Origin: Anoplolepis gracilipes
Taxonomy: Eukaryota; Arthropoda; Insecta; Hymenoptera; Formicidae
Assembly (NCBI RefSeq): GCF_047496725.1
Contig: NW_027328671.1
Span: 248,001 to 312,000 of the forward strand
Direction of reading: 5' to 3'
Length of the DNA stretch: 64,000 nt
Shown here: in pieces, positions 1 through 9,309 of the stretch
Numbering within the stretch: the stretch's first letter is position 1
How the letters are laid out: each line of letters opens with the position of its first letter
Made by a program: the position numbers and the translations under genes
The notes under the pieces: model-generated
What the model was told of the DNA's origin: nothing
What the model saw: the letters and a program-made list of their open reading frames with translations, nothing else
Database searches by the model: none

Positions 1-82
1 TGCATATCGCATATCCATCTATATCAAATTTAATATTTCCCAAGGCATCCAATATTAAGAAACCACGTCCGAAATTTGTCAT
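1..82 (-). CDS. Possible start of a gene running off the left edge
   Basis: An ATG at 82-80 on the minus strand opens 27 codons that run to the window edge without a stop (MTNFGRGFLILD...). A possible splice acceptor (TTTTTAG) lies just upstream. I do not recognise the protein. The stretch is short enough to be open by chance. Confidence 0.18.
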   Translation of the reverse strand, partial: MTNFGRGFLILDALGNIKFDIDGYAIC

Positions 83-438
83 TTTGTATAGTTTTTCTCT
101 AAAAAGTATTTAAAAAAACTATTTACTTGTATATTCTAATCTCAATTAAACATTAAGAGGTTATGTATTATTTTATATTTACCTCCTTTTTAGTCTTCGG
201 CCATTATTGCACGTTTTACTCTTCCTCATACACTTAGTGCAAAAGTTCAAAAAGTACAAGCAACGCGAATAAACCTAATAGGAATTGGAACAAGAAATAA
301 CGTAAGAAAGAAAGAGAGAGATCTTTTCTCTTTTTCTCTCTTTTCTACCGTTAATTTCTGTTTTTGTTCCTATTGCCTAGCATTGTGCGATAGGCCTAAT
401 TCTGACATATTTAAAAGTTTGAGAAAATAAGAACATAC

Positions 439-827
439 CGATAATTACGTTAACTAATTTCATGCATCTGATTTCTATTGTATTTTTTTGTCCCGTCCAG
501 GAGAGTTTGTAGGCTAAATGATCTGTTAAGGTGAGTTTCAATGCATTTCTCACGTGATGTTCCGCATCTTTTCCGCCTACAGCTTTAATTAATTTTTTCT
601 ATAAAAGTATTAAATTTAACTGTTATATATATTTGTTTACTTTAATTAATTTGAATTGATAAAGAGTACTTACATATTGTAATAAAGCTAGAATCTTGCA
701 TTATTAATGTATTAAATTCCTCTAATGCTTCTGGTGTTTCAATTGGTAAATTTAAATTTAATGTATTATTTTCTTGTAATAAATTTGGGTTTAGATCTAA
801 CAACATTTGTTGGATTGTAACCAACAA
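439..827 (-). pseudogene. DUF4806-domain gene fragment
   Basis: Two minus-strand exon-like blocks encode parts of a DUF4806 domain, a domain of unknown function common in insect genomes. Block 674-827 carries the leader (PIETPEALEEFN). Block 439-598 carries the core (KLIKAVGGKDAEHHVR, then LAYKLSWTG). Block 439-598 is exactly 160 nt, the same length and phase pattern as the middle exon of the second DUF4806 gene at 14348-14507, so it is a true homologous exon. The donor after 674 (GTAAGT) leaves phase 1 while the next acceptor needs phase 0, so as written the two blocks do not join: an indel or a decayed copy. The expected C-terminal exon was not found to the left. It lies directly beside a TIR element of the family that carries DUF4806 at 12878-15339. 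Confidence 0.6.
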
Positions 828-888
828 TCATATTATTTTTTTAATGTCATTCCGACAATCTTCTATTAAGAAAAATAATATATATGTA

Positions 889-1700
889 CCCATGTAGCAC
901 ATGTTCGTTTTATAAACGTTTTCTAAACGTATCCAATATTTTTTAACCGTCAAGCACCAATAAGAAACGTTTCAACAGAAACATTTTTAAAATCATGGTT
1001 TAAGAAACGTATATTTTACGTTTCTATAAATAGAACAAAAATTAATGTTTTAATTCAAAATTATATATATACACATTATTAAGACTGTACTTATTAAGAC
1101 GATCCCCAGATAGCACAGAAAACTAAAAGATGTCTAAAAGATGTCTTCTAAAAGTCATAATTACGTTAAGTCGATGAAAAGATGACTTTTTGATCATCTT
1201 TTCGACAAGACAAAAAAGATCTATTTTATAATATACTAATATAATATAATTTTTAATATTTTATAATATTTTATAATATAGTGTTCTTTTGTTTGCCGCT
1301 ACGTGGCGTGTTCAGACTTAACTCGTATTCAAGTTTTCATAACATGTATATAAAACCTAAAAAAAGGGGTACTAAAAGTATAATTTAAATTATGTCTTTT
1401 TTGTCAGTTTGACTTCTGATGTAATCTCGAGAAGAGATTCAGAACATGAAAATAGATGGATTATATCCATATTTGCATTATTTTATTGAATCTGTGGATA
1501 AACAAATTTTTTACAAATAAAGGAAAAAAATCGTATTTTGACAGTTTCTTAAACGTTTTTTTTTGTTAGAAAATGACGTTTCCCTTAACGTTTTTTAAGT
1601 GGACATTTTAACCAATCAGAAATGTTTTTAAAAGCCGGTTTTAAAACGTTTCGCAGAAACATTTGTGAAACGTTTTTGAAACGAATATGTGCTACTTGGG
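889..1700 (-). mobile_element. Non-autonomous CCC...GGG TIR transposon (812 bp)
   Basis: The ends read CCCATGTAGCACATGTTCG and, inverted, CCCAAGTAGCACATATTCG, followed by many AAACGTTT blocks. Both subterminal regions match the ends of the larger element at 12878-15339 in inverted orientation: 889-1030 matches its right end and 1480-1700 its left end. The middle differs and holds AAAAGATGTCT-type repeats starting with another CCCAGATAGCAC terminus near 1105. No coding sequence was seen inside. Flanks are GTA and TTA, so a target duplication is not certain. Confidence 0.75.
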
Positions 1701-1907
1701 TTATTTCTCATTCGACGTTTCATAAACCTTCCTTGACCAAACAAGGAACTTTATTAGCTCCCTTATTTCAAGGAAAGTCACGAGCTTCCTTAAGGAGGAG
1801 ATTTTAACCTTTTTTAGCGGATGATGCGCAAACATAACCTTTTCAAGTTAGCTGTCACATTTCAATTTGTTATTATTTGTGATGTTACGCATTCACATTA
1901 AAAGTGC

Positions 1908-1988
1908 ATGATGGACAACGAATTTTTTAATGATTCTGACGAAGGATTTGAAGATGAAAATGTAGAGGATATATTTCCATTAAATTGA
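1908..1988 (+). CDS. Short acidic ORF, doubtful
   Basis: Tandem ATGs at 1908 and 1911 start a 26-codon acidic peptide (MMDNEFFNDSDEGFEDENVE...) ending in TGA. It looks like the N-terminus of a transposase or zinc-finger gene fragment, but nothing downstream continues it. Kept only because the acidic composition is unlike the surrounding AT-rich noise. Confidence 0.12.
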   Translation: MMDNEFFNDSDEGFEDENVEDIFPLN

Positions 1989-2202
1989 TAACAAACATAG
2001 AATTTTATATTAATTATCAAGAATAACATTTATTTATAAGAACACTGATAGTTATTTAGTCACTTATAAAAATAATTAAATATTTTACATAACTTTGTAT
2101 AAACTGAAATACATATAAACATATAGAAATATATAATAAAAACATAACTTGTATCTATAGCATATTATTAACAAAAGTCATTTTATCATATTTATAGATA
2201 TA

Positions 2203-2368
2203 TTATTTACATGTATTACTCTTGAGCGCTTCTTCCTCCTTCAAAAGTTTTACAAGAACAATCTGCTCCTCTGTTTCAGCAATCTTTATTTTTTTACGAT
2301 GAAGCTCGCGCTGTTGCTCAATTGCTTCGCGTATTTTTATTAATCGTAACTCTTTCGTCACGGATATT
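2203..2368 (-). CDS. Last exon of zeste-like Myb/SANT gene (coiled coil)
   Basis: A TTTTCAG acceptor is followed by an open frame of 54 codons ending in TAA at 2205-2203. The peptide is a charged coiled coil (IREAIEQQRELHRKKIKIAE), typical of the C-terminus of insect Myb/SANT (zeste-type) proteins, whose N-terminal exons lie at 7789-8710 on the same strand. The gypsy element at 2507-7739 sits in the intron between them; without it that intron would be about 180 bp. The acceptor phase does not match the donor at 7788 as the sequence stands. Confidence 0.5.
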
Positions 2369-2506
2369 CTGAAAATCGAAATTATTTTATTATTAGTATT
2401 TCATTATCATTAATTTATTGCAATAAAGATTATTACTTTTTTCTACTTTAATTTTAAAAAATGACAATAAAATCTTATTCATATTAATAATAATAATAAT
2501 TATTTA

Positions 2507-2838
2507 TGTGGGATAATATTTTCTTGCTATCTATTAAATAGTTAAACTATCCCGAAAGAAAAGGGACACTAATCAAACGGAAAATTAAATCACCTCAAAA
2601 AGAAACCTCGCGATAAAACTGCACACACACTAATGTCTTAATGTCTTCTCCTGATGTGTCATAATATTTTTTTTTTTGCTATTCAATTGTCGCGGACTTA
2701 TGTCGCGCTCTCATGTATGCATACGCGCGTCGCGCATTTCGCTGCCAATCATGCATCAATCATACGTACACACCAATCACGCGTACATAAAACAAATGCA
2801 TCTTCTCTTTCTCTCACACACACACACTCTCTCTCACA
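2507..2838 (-). repeat. 3' LTR of the gypsy element
   Basis: The 332-bp repeat starts TGTGGGATAATA and ends CTCTCACA (plus-strand reading). It is identical to 7408-7739 except for CGCGCG here versus CGTGCG there (C/T at a CpG). The integrase frame ends inside it, at 2834. No clear polypurine tract is visible just before it on the minus strand. Confidence 0.97.
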
Positions 2839-4700
2839 CTCGGCCATTCTGACCGGACACTCGCCCCGAATGTCTGCTGCCTTTATCTTCTTCTTCACTC
2901 TGGTATAGGTCTTCGCCGTCATCGCTTGTCCAAGGCTTCATGGAATCAGCGGCAGATGAGGTCTGCTTGGGTCCTTCGCCTTCTCCTATCCGGCGCACCA
3001 CGTAGCGATCATTGCGCAGGACTTTGATAATCTCATATGGTCCATAAAATTTATGAGTGAACTTAGAACCAGGTCCTAGTTGCGTACGACGAATGGCAAC
3101 GATATCGTTTTCACGATATTGGAAGGCTTTCTTTCTGCCTTTATTGAAATTACGCTTGTTTTCTAATTGGGTTCGTTGGATGTTCTCTTTTGCTTGACGA
3201 CGCAGTTCTTCTCGCTCATTGTCAAACGTGGTGATTAGCTCGTCGTTCAAGAGCTCTTTGATTTGTGGGTCATCTGATAATCGTGCGTCTACTCCAAATA
3301 TCAACCAAAAAGGTGTTGCTCCAGTGCTTCGATGCGGTGAAGTGTTGAGACATCTTTGTGCAACATCCAAATGTCGGTACCATTCGTTCGGGTTGGGCGC
3401 TGAAAGCTTTGTCAATAGCGGTATTAGAGTACGATTTACCCTTTCTACCTGACCATTGGCTCTGGGTATCCCCGTAGTCGTTAAAGTGTGTTCGATGCCC
3501 TTCTCGCGGCAGTAAGTCTCGAACTCCTTGGAAGTAAACGCCGTACCTCTGTCGGAGATGATTCTTCGAGGATTGGTAAAGATATAGGACTGCTTTCGTA
3601 GCCGGTCAATAACTTCCGCTGACGTCGTCGATTTTGTTCCATACAGCCAAACAAATTTGCTGAAAGCATCTATTAAAACAAGAATATGCGCGTAAGACTT
3701 TTTGATAGATGGCAACGGACCCAGGTGATCAATGTGGAAAGTATCAAAGGGTACGCTGCCTTTCTCGAGAGGATTAAGAAAACCTTCTTGTTTTCCTTGT
3801 CGTCGCTCGGCCAGGATACACGGAATGCAGTTCTGAATCACCTTTTCCACTTTTGATCTTAAACCAGGTATCCAGTAGTCGTTTTGGATGAGTGTCTCCG
3901 TTTTGTTCGTTGCGAAATGGCCTCGTTCATGCATCTTTCGTATTAGCTGCAATTGCATTGACCTAGGAATCACAACACGTACCTCGTCGCCGACATCTTT
4001 ATATAGTAAACCGCGTTGCATAGTGTAACCCTTGAGTCGTCCTTCTCTCGCTTTCTCGATCTTTTCTTTTAGGTCGTCGTCGTCTTTTTGTGCATTCCTG
4101 AGCCGCGTCGTTAGACTTTCTGAACTCTCGTTGATCGTCAAACAGACAGGAAGCGGATTTCGACTTAAAGCATCGACGTGTCTCATGCTTTGTCCTGATC
4201 GGTGCTCTATGGAATATTGGAATTCCTCTAATAACAGCGCCCACCGCGCTACTCGAACGCAAAGGTCCTTTTTGCCCATCGTCATAGTAAAAGCCTTACA
4301 GTCAGTCACAATCTTGAAACGTATACCCAATAGGTATACTCGAAATCGCCGAAGAGCTCTGATGATAGCCAATACCTCGAGCTCGTAGCTTGAATATTTC
4401 TCCTCCGCCGGTGTGGTTTTACCACTCGCGAAATATACCGGATGTAGAAATCCATCGTCTTCGTCGCGTTGCAAAAGAATGGCTCCGTAGCCGTACTTTG
4501 ATGCGTCAGTGTGGAGTTCCGTCTCAGCTTCCATTCGGTATAGATTAAGCACAGGTCGGCAACTAAGATGTGTCTTCAGAGACTCAAACGCCTCTCTTTC
4601 ATCAGTATCAAAACTGAATTTGGCGTCGGCTCGTAAAAGGTTTGAAAAAGGTCGTGCGATTCTCGAATAGTTGGCAATAAATTTTCTGAAATAGCCCGTC
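2834..4700 (-). CDS. Gypsy pol, 3' part: end of RT, RNase H, integrase
   Basis: The 3' part of pol is in a different frame from the rest of pol. Its longest ATG-initiated stretch is 572 codons (4552-2834), but matching residues continue up to the frameshift near 4700. RNase H has HTDASKYGYGA, a downstream E (YSSYELEVLA) and D (IVTDCKAF). Integrase shows the H-H-C-C zinc module (HERGHF...CIPC), then HIDHLGPLP, ISDRGTAFTS and NGQVERVNR, giving the D,D,E catalytic set. The C-terminus has a chromo/GPY-like stretch (FYGPYEIIKVL) and ends in the first bases of the 3' LTR. The catalytic residues are all present. Expression needs frameshifting or is lost, because the frame switch removes four nucleotides relative to the expected FLGxTGYF motif (inference). 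Confidence 0.93.
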
Positions 4701-5349
4701 CCAGGAAAGCTTGCACTTGTCGAATATTCATTGGTTCAGCAAAACGTTTGACTGCCTCAATTTTTCGTTCTGACGGCTGAACAGTACCATTTTCAATGAT
4801 GTGACCCAGGAACTCAACGCGTCTCTTCAGAAAACAGCACTTCTTCCAGTTGATGTTCAGACCAGCCTTGCTTGCTATCTCAAATATTATGCTTAGCCTT
4901 TTCAATCCATCTTCATGGTTGTTAGAGAGGACAATGAGATCATCCATATAGGTTAAAACTATTCCGTCTCGAATGGCGTTTCGAAAAATTGCGTTCACGT
5001 ACCGTTGGAAAACTGACGGTGAGTTGCACAGACCAAAAGGAACGCGCAAAAATTCGAACTGTCCGTCGGGGATAATAAATGCTGTATACTTTATACTTGC
5101 GGGTTCAACTGGTACGTGGAAGAAACCATTTTTTAGATCAAGGGTACTGAAGACCTTCGCGCCCTGCAGCCGGTCCAGCTGGTCTTCAATTAGTGGCAAC
5201 GGGTATCGATCTTGGGCAATCTTCTTGTTGAGGAGTCGGTAATCCACACATAATCGATGCGTTCCATCCTTCTTTTTAACGAGCACTACAGGGCTGGCGT
5301 ATTCAGATGTTGAGGGTCGGACGATGCCTTGATTTTGCCACTCCGCGAT
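4576..5349 (-). CDS. Gypsy pol, middle part: reverse transcriptase
   Basis: Same frame as gag-protease but separated from it by a TAG at 5352-5350. The region opens with the usual IAEWQNQGIVRPS leader, then RT motifs VKKKDGTHRLCVDYR, FSTLDLKNGFFHV, FGLCNSPSVFQRY and the catalytic YMDD (LTYMDDLIVL). After QAFLG the frame is lost and 48 unrelated codons follow to a stop at 4576; homology continues in the neighbouring frame. The TAG may be a CAG-to-TAG change; read-through is possible but not shown. Confidence 0.93.
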   Translation of the reverse strand: MAEWQNQGIVRPSTSEYASPVVLVKKKDGTHRLCVDYRLLNKKIAQDRYPLPLIEDQLDRLQGAKVFSTLDLKNGFFHVPVEPASIKYTAFIIPDGQFEFLRVPFGLCNSPSVFQRYVNAIFRNAIRDGIVLTYMDDLIVLSNNHEDGLKRLSIIFEIASKAGLNINWKKCCFLKRRVEFLGHIIENGTVQPSERKIEAVKRFAEPMNIRQVQAFLGRAISENLLPTIRESHDLFQTFYEPTPNSVLILMKERRLSL

Positions 5350-7200
5350 CTAAGTGTTCACGATGTCTCTCTCGGCAGGCGCAAGACGCCTTGCTTTTTG
5401 ATACACCGCTGTATCATCTTTTAATACGAGTCTCATGGTTATGGTCGTCTCTGTCGTCTTATTAGGTTTGTAATTTTCGATCCACGCCGCAATTCGCTCC
5501 TTCATATCTTTGTCTTCGATGTGAGAAAGATCAACCTTTTCGACATCATTTTCATCAAGCACATTAATCTGTAGAATCTCGGGTAAGTCCTCGTCGTCGG
5601 AGTCAATGTAAATCATACCCTTCCTTGCGTGAAAGTTCCTCGACCCTAGAAAATCGGCTCCAATTAATAATCTTTGGCGAGATACAGCATCTGCAACAAC
5701 ACGTATAAGAATTGAGAAATAATGTCCGTCTATTGTAATCTTCGTCTGAAATTCTCCCATGGCTGTGTGGGCGGGTGAGCCCATTCCTGTGAATCGCACT
5801 TCGGTCGGCTGAAGGGGAGGGGAACCTATTTTTGTGTATTCATCTTTGCACATTAGGGTCAGATCGCTTCCGGTGTCAATAAGCGCTTCGATGTTCTTGT
5901 CCAAAATCGTCACTGTTTTCGAATACTTCTTGTGCGGGATGTACGCTGCTGCGCAGACTTCCTTTATTGTCTCGTTTTTCTTTGGGCATTTCGGCGCGAT
6001 GTGTCCATATTCGCCACAATTGAAACATTTCGGTCCCAATCCCTTCGAGGGACATTCCGCGCTCACGTGACCTGACAATCCGCAGTTGAAGCAGCTTTTA
6101 CGATTTGTCTTCTTTCCATCGTTGACAGACTCATCCTTTTCGGCCTCCGCGCGCTTTCCACCACGCATAGACTTCGTTGACATGACACTTCGTTTTTCTT
6201 GCTGTGTTGAACTCGCCGTCGGTTGCTCCCGTAATGTTATCTTGTCGAACGCATCAATTAGTGATTCTTTAGTCGTGAAGCACTGTATACGCGCCTGATT
6301 GCATAACGCTCGGTCGGGAATTCCCTCGATTAGATAATCTAACATATCGTCTTTGTCAATCGGTACGCGATTACCCATTATAACTTTATCGTGCGCATAC
6401 TCTCGAAATGTTTCGCCCCTCTTCCATACTCGGGTCTCGAATCTTTTTCGTAAATCAATCTTGTTCTGTTTTGGGCGGTACATTCGTCTTAACTCGTCCA
6501 TGAGTTCATCGAAAGTCATCGATAAGTGTTCTGCTCTTGAATGCAGCCACTCAAATGCTTTTTTCTTGAGCTTCATTCCGATCAACGTCTTCGCGGCATC
6601 GTCTGCTAGTTCGTATGTGGTCTTCATAAAACTCACTTGTTTTTGCCACACGTCGAAATTGTCGGGCGTACCGTCGAATTCGCTTACCAATTCGGCGATT
6701 GTTTTTATGTTCATACTTGATAATGGACGCGACATCATCGCCGCCTCGCCTCTTTGCTCTTCGCGTGTTTCCCGCACTCGCGACCCCCTCTCTGTCATCA
6801 CTGCACATTCATTTTGTCGCAGTATTGCGATCTCGCGTCGAGCGATTTCGAGTTCGCGTTGCATCAACTCTCTTTCGCGTCTACCGAACTCGACTTCGCG
6901 TTCCCGTCTAAGAAGTTCGAGCTCTCTTTCGCGGTCGGCTAGCTCTTTCTCACGCGCACTGGGTTGAACGTCTTGCTCACATCTAACGTCTTCGGCATCT
7001 CTCACGCTGTCGTAAAACTCTTCTCCACCGCTGCCGGCTTCTCACTCTTCATTTTCGTCGTGGCTCTCTATCCACCTGCCTGTCGGATCGTTTACCATCA
7101 ATCGATTAATAAGATCGGCCTTCGTGCCGCCGATGGCTAATCCATGTGCTTTGGCTTTACTTCGTAGCTCGCTCAATGTAAAATCGGTCACCTCCGGCAT
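5350..7200 (-). CDS. Gypsy gag-protease with N-terminal SAP domain
   Basis: The probable start is the ATG at 7200-7198, 207 nt after the 5' LTR. Residues 7-37 look like a SAP domain (FTLSELRSKAKAHGL, KADLINRLMV), a DNA-binding fold not usual in Gag. A TGA at codon 53 (7044-7042) interrupts the frame; the next in-frame ATG is at 7005, giving 551 codons. After the stop come a highly charged coiled coil of RERELE-type repeats, a retrotransposon Gag core (VWQKQVSFMKTTYEL ... FREYAHDKV), two CCHC zinc knuckles (CFNCGLSGHVSAEC and CFNCGEYGHIAPKC) and an aspartic protease with ALIDTGSDLTL. Gag packages the RNA; the protease processes the polyprotein. It ends at a TAG before RT in the same frame. Confidence 0.92.
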
Positions 7201-7387
7201 GTTGAAATTTTGATCGTCTCGACTCTCTATAATTCGTCGTTATTTTCACGTCGATGGTTAACGTACTTCTCGTTTTATATATTGCACAATGCCCCGTCTA
7301 AGCGTTGTCCAACACCGTCGTTTTTGTCGAAAAGCATAATGTCTTCGTCGTCTTTTGTCACAATGCACGAGGCCCGTTTGACTCGCG

Positions 7388-7405
7388 ATCCCAGGTGAGC
7401 CCCCA
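7388..7405 (-). promoter_or_regulatory. Primer binding site, tRNA-Pro-like
   Basis: Two bases after the 5' LTR the minus strand reads TGGGGGCTCACCTGGGAT. This matches the well-known tRNA-Pro primer site (TGGGGGCTCGTCCGGGAT) at 15 of 18 positions, including the first nine. Position and TGG start are right for a minus-strand DNA primer site. Confidence 0.7.
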
Positions 7406-7407
7406 AA

Positions 7408-7739
7408 TGTGGGATAATATTTTCTTGCTATCTATTAAATAGTTAAACTATCCCGAAAGAAAAGGGACACTAATCAAACGGAAAATTAAATCACCTCAAA
7501 AAGAAACCTCGCGATAAAACTGCACACACACTAATGTCTTAATGTCTTCTCCTGATGTGTCATAATATTTTTTTTTTTGCTATTCAATTGTCGCGGACTT
7601 ATGTCGCGCTCTCATGTATGCATACGTGCGTCGCGCATTTCGCTGCCAATCATGCATCAATCATACGTACACACCAATCACGCGTACATAAAACAAATGC
7701 ATCTTCTCTTTCTCTCACACACACACACTCTCTCTCACA
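7408..7739 (-). repeat. 5' LTR of the gypsy element
   Basis: 332 bp, TG...CA, one difference from the other LTR. It carries the element's promoter by position. Followed on the plus strand by the TTTA target duplication (7740-7743). Confidence 0.97.
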
Positions 7740-7788
7740 TTTATATAATCTGTTAAAAAATTAATATAACCTAATTCATAAAATTTAC

Positions 7789-8710
7789 CTCTATGTTTTT
7801 AATATTTAAAGTAGCTTTTTTTCCTTTTAATGCGTTAATATTTAATGCGTGACTTTTTTTCTGATGCATTGTTTATGCTTGATGTGGTCCTTTTTTCTAC
7901 TGATGTGCTATTCCTTGAAGCAGCTATTTTTTCTTTTGGTGTGCTAAATGATGTAGATAAAATATTTTGATGGATATAATCTTCATGACAGATATCATCA
8001 ATGTTCTCATTTTCTTTCTCATTTTCATCTTCGATGACTATTCTTTCAGACGCACAATCCATCTTTACATTATCTGAAAAGCAAAAAATAAAGAATAAAT
8101 TATTATTACCATATATGTATAATAATAGAATAATAAAAAAATAAGAATTATATGTAGTGCTTATACATTCTTTCTCAAATACTGCTGTGCTGTCGAATGG
8201 GCAATCAATTTCGACATCTAAATTTGCATTTGTTGCATCCATGAATGCCATCACTGGATCATTCGGTTGTACTGATGCAGGACCTCCACCTGTCATAAGC
8301 CGTTCGTGCCGCATTGTCGTATTTAATTTTCGTTTTCTAAAATAATTAATTAATAATATAATTATTATTAAAATATTATATAACAAGCCAAGTATATAAA
8401 AGTGTATATAGGAAGAAGAATATGTGTGCACTTAAAATAATTATATAACCTCATCATTAATAAAATTATTAGTAAAATCATTATTTTTACCTTTGTTTCA
8501 TATTATCCCAGCATTTTTTCAACTGTTTGCTAGAGCGAGGCGTACATCCTTCGCTAGCAAATTTTTTTGTGATTCTTTCCCATGCATCCACCTTATCTTT
8601 TAGATCTGAAGCACCTGTCTTTTTATTTTCGATAGCTTTTTTTTCTGAAACAAGCTGCGCCAACAGCATTCTCTCCCGTTCCGTATAATGAACATTTTCA
8701 TTATTATATT
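7789..8710 (-). CDS. Zeste-like Myb/SANT DNA-binding protein, 5' exons
   Basis: Three minus-strand exons. Exon 8491-about 8710 encodes the trihelix Myb/SANT domain (YTEREKMLLAQLV-like start, AWERITKKF, SKQLKKCWDNMK). Exon 8167-8336 continues in phase (RKRKLNTTMRHERLMTGGGP), a signature linker of insect zeste-type regulatory proteins. Exon 7789-8073 is acidic and Ser/Thr-rich. Junction phases 8490/8336 (phase 2) and 8166/8073 (phase 1) agree. In exon 3 the frame hits TAA at 7835; one base less in its A7 run would open the frame to the donor at 7788. Such genes are often multicopy in ants and some travel with transposons. The start upstream of 8669 is not resolved, and the last exon (2203-2368) is separated by a gypsy insertion. 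Confidence 0.7.
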
Positions 8711-8778
8711 TGCAATGCGATCACAACTTGCACAAAAAATAATAAATAAATATACTTTTAACTTAACTTATTTGTAAC

Positions 8779-9035
8779 TCAATCACTTGAAAGTTTATAT
8801 GTGAAATTAGTTGCAGGCGCGTAAAACAATGTTGTCTCTAGTAAATCCCTAAAAATCCCTAAAATATTCTTTCCTTTTGGAAGGAAGACTCGAGATTCAT
8901 CTATGAAATAAGACAGCCTTGGAGATTCAAAGAATTCTTCATTAAGGTTTCCTCCACCCTTGAGATAAGGACTATGAAAACTGAACGGACTGAACACATA
9001 CTCCCATACATCATATATACCGTGATTGTGAATGG
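8779..9035 (-). CDS. Orphan exon of unknown function
   Basis: A good acceptor (TTTCAG at 9041-9036) opens 85 codons with a non-random look (YDVWEYVFSPFSFHSPYLKG, then FFESPRLSYFIDESRVFLPK) ending in TGA at 8781-8779. Composition and codon use resemble real coding sequence rather than AT noise. I do not recognise the family. It may be the last exon of a gene broken by the neighbouring insertions; no partner exon was found between it and the transposase at 9310. Confidence 0.35.
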
Positions 9036-9309
9036 CTGAAATGAAAACATTAATTAAGAAGAAAGTAGCGCGCATATTTAATATAAAATTTTGTTATTAA
9101 TCAATTTTCCTTTTAAATAAATAATAGAAATTAAAAATAGTAATAAAATAGTGTCGTTTTTTTATTAAAACAAAATAAATAAATAAATTTATATGAGTAA
9201 CAAAACAAAATTAATATATAAGTAATTTTTATTATGCATATTATATATGTATTTAACGGCGGGAGGGAGGGAGAGAGGGAAAGAGAGAATTTTATATAAT
9301 TTTATGTGC

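Larger units (their letters stand above)
2507..7739 (-). mobile_element. Ty3/gypsy LTR retrotransposon, recent insertion
   Basis: A complete 5233-bp element is read on the minus strand: 5' LTR 7408-7739, primer site 7388-7405, gag-protease, reverse transcriptase, RNase H, integrase, 3' LTR 2507-2838. LTRs begin TG and end CA and are each 332 bp with a single C/T difference. The target duplication is TTTA (2503-2506 and 7740-7743). Domain order PR-RT-RH-IN is that of Ty3/gypsy (Metaviridae). There is no env-like frame after integrase. Despite near-identical LTRs the coding region carries two in-frame stops (7042-7044, 5350-5352) and a frameshift near 4700, so this copy cannot make a full Pol without suppression. 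It is inserted in the last intron of a zeste-like gene in the same orientation. Confidence 0.97.

Noticed and set aside
2507..2838. Endogenous retrovirus with env
   Set aside because: No reading frame exists between integrase and the 3' LTR; integrase ends inside the LTR.
2654..2908. 84-codon plus-strand ORF across the LTR border
   Set aside because: It lies in LTR sequence and is repeated in the other LTR (7555-7764); low-complexity Ser/His peptide, antisense to the element.
6353..6967. 204-codon plus-strand ORF
   Set aside because: Antisense shadow of the Gag coiled coil; Ser/Arg/Phe-rich composition is the mirror of the RERELE codons.
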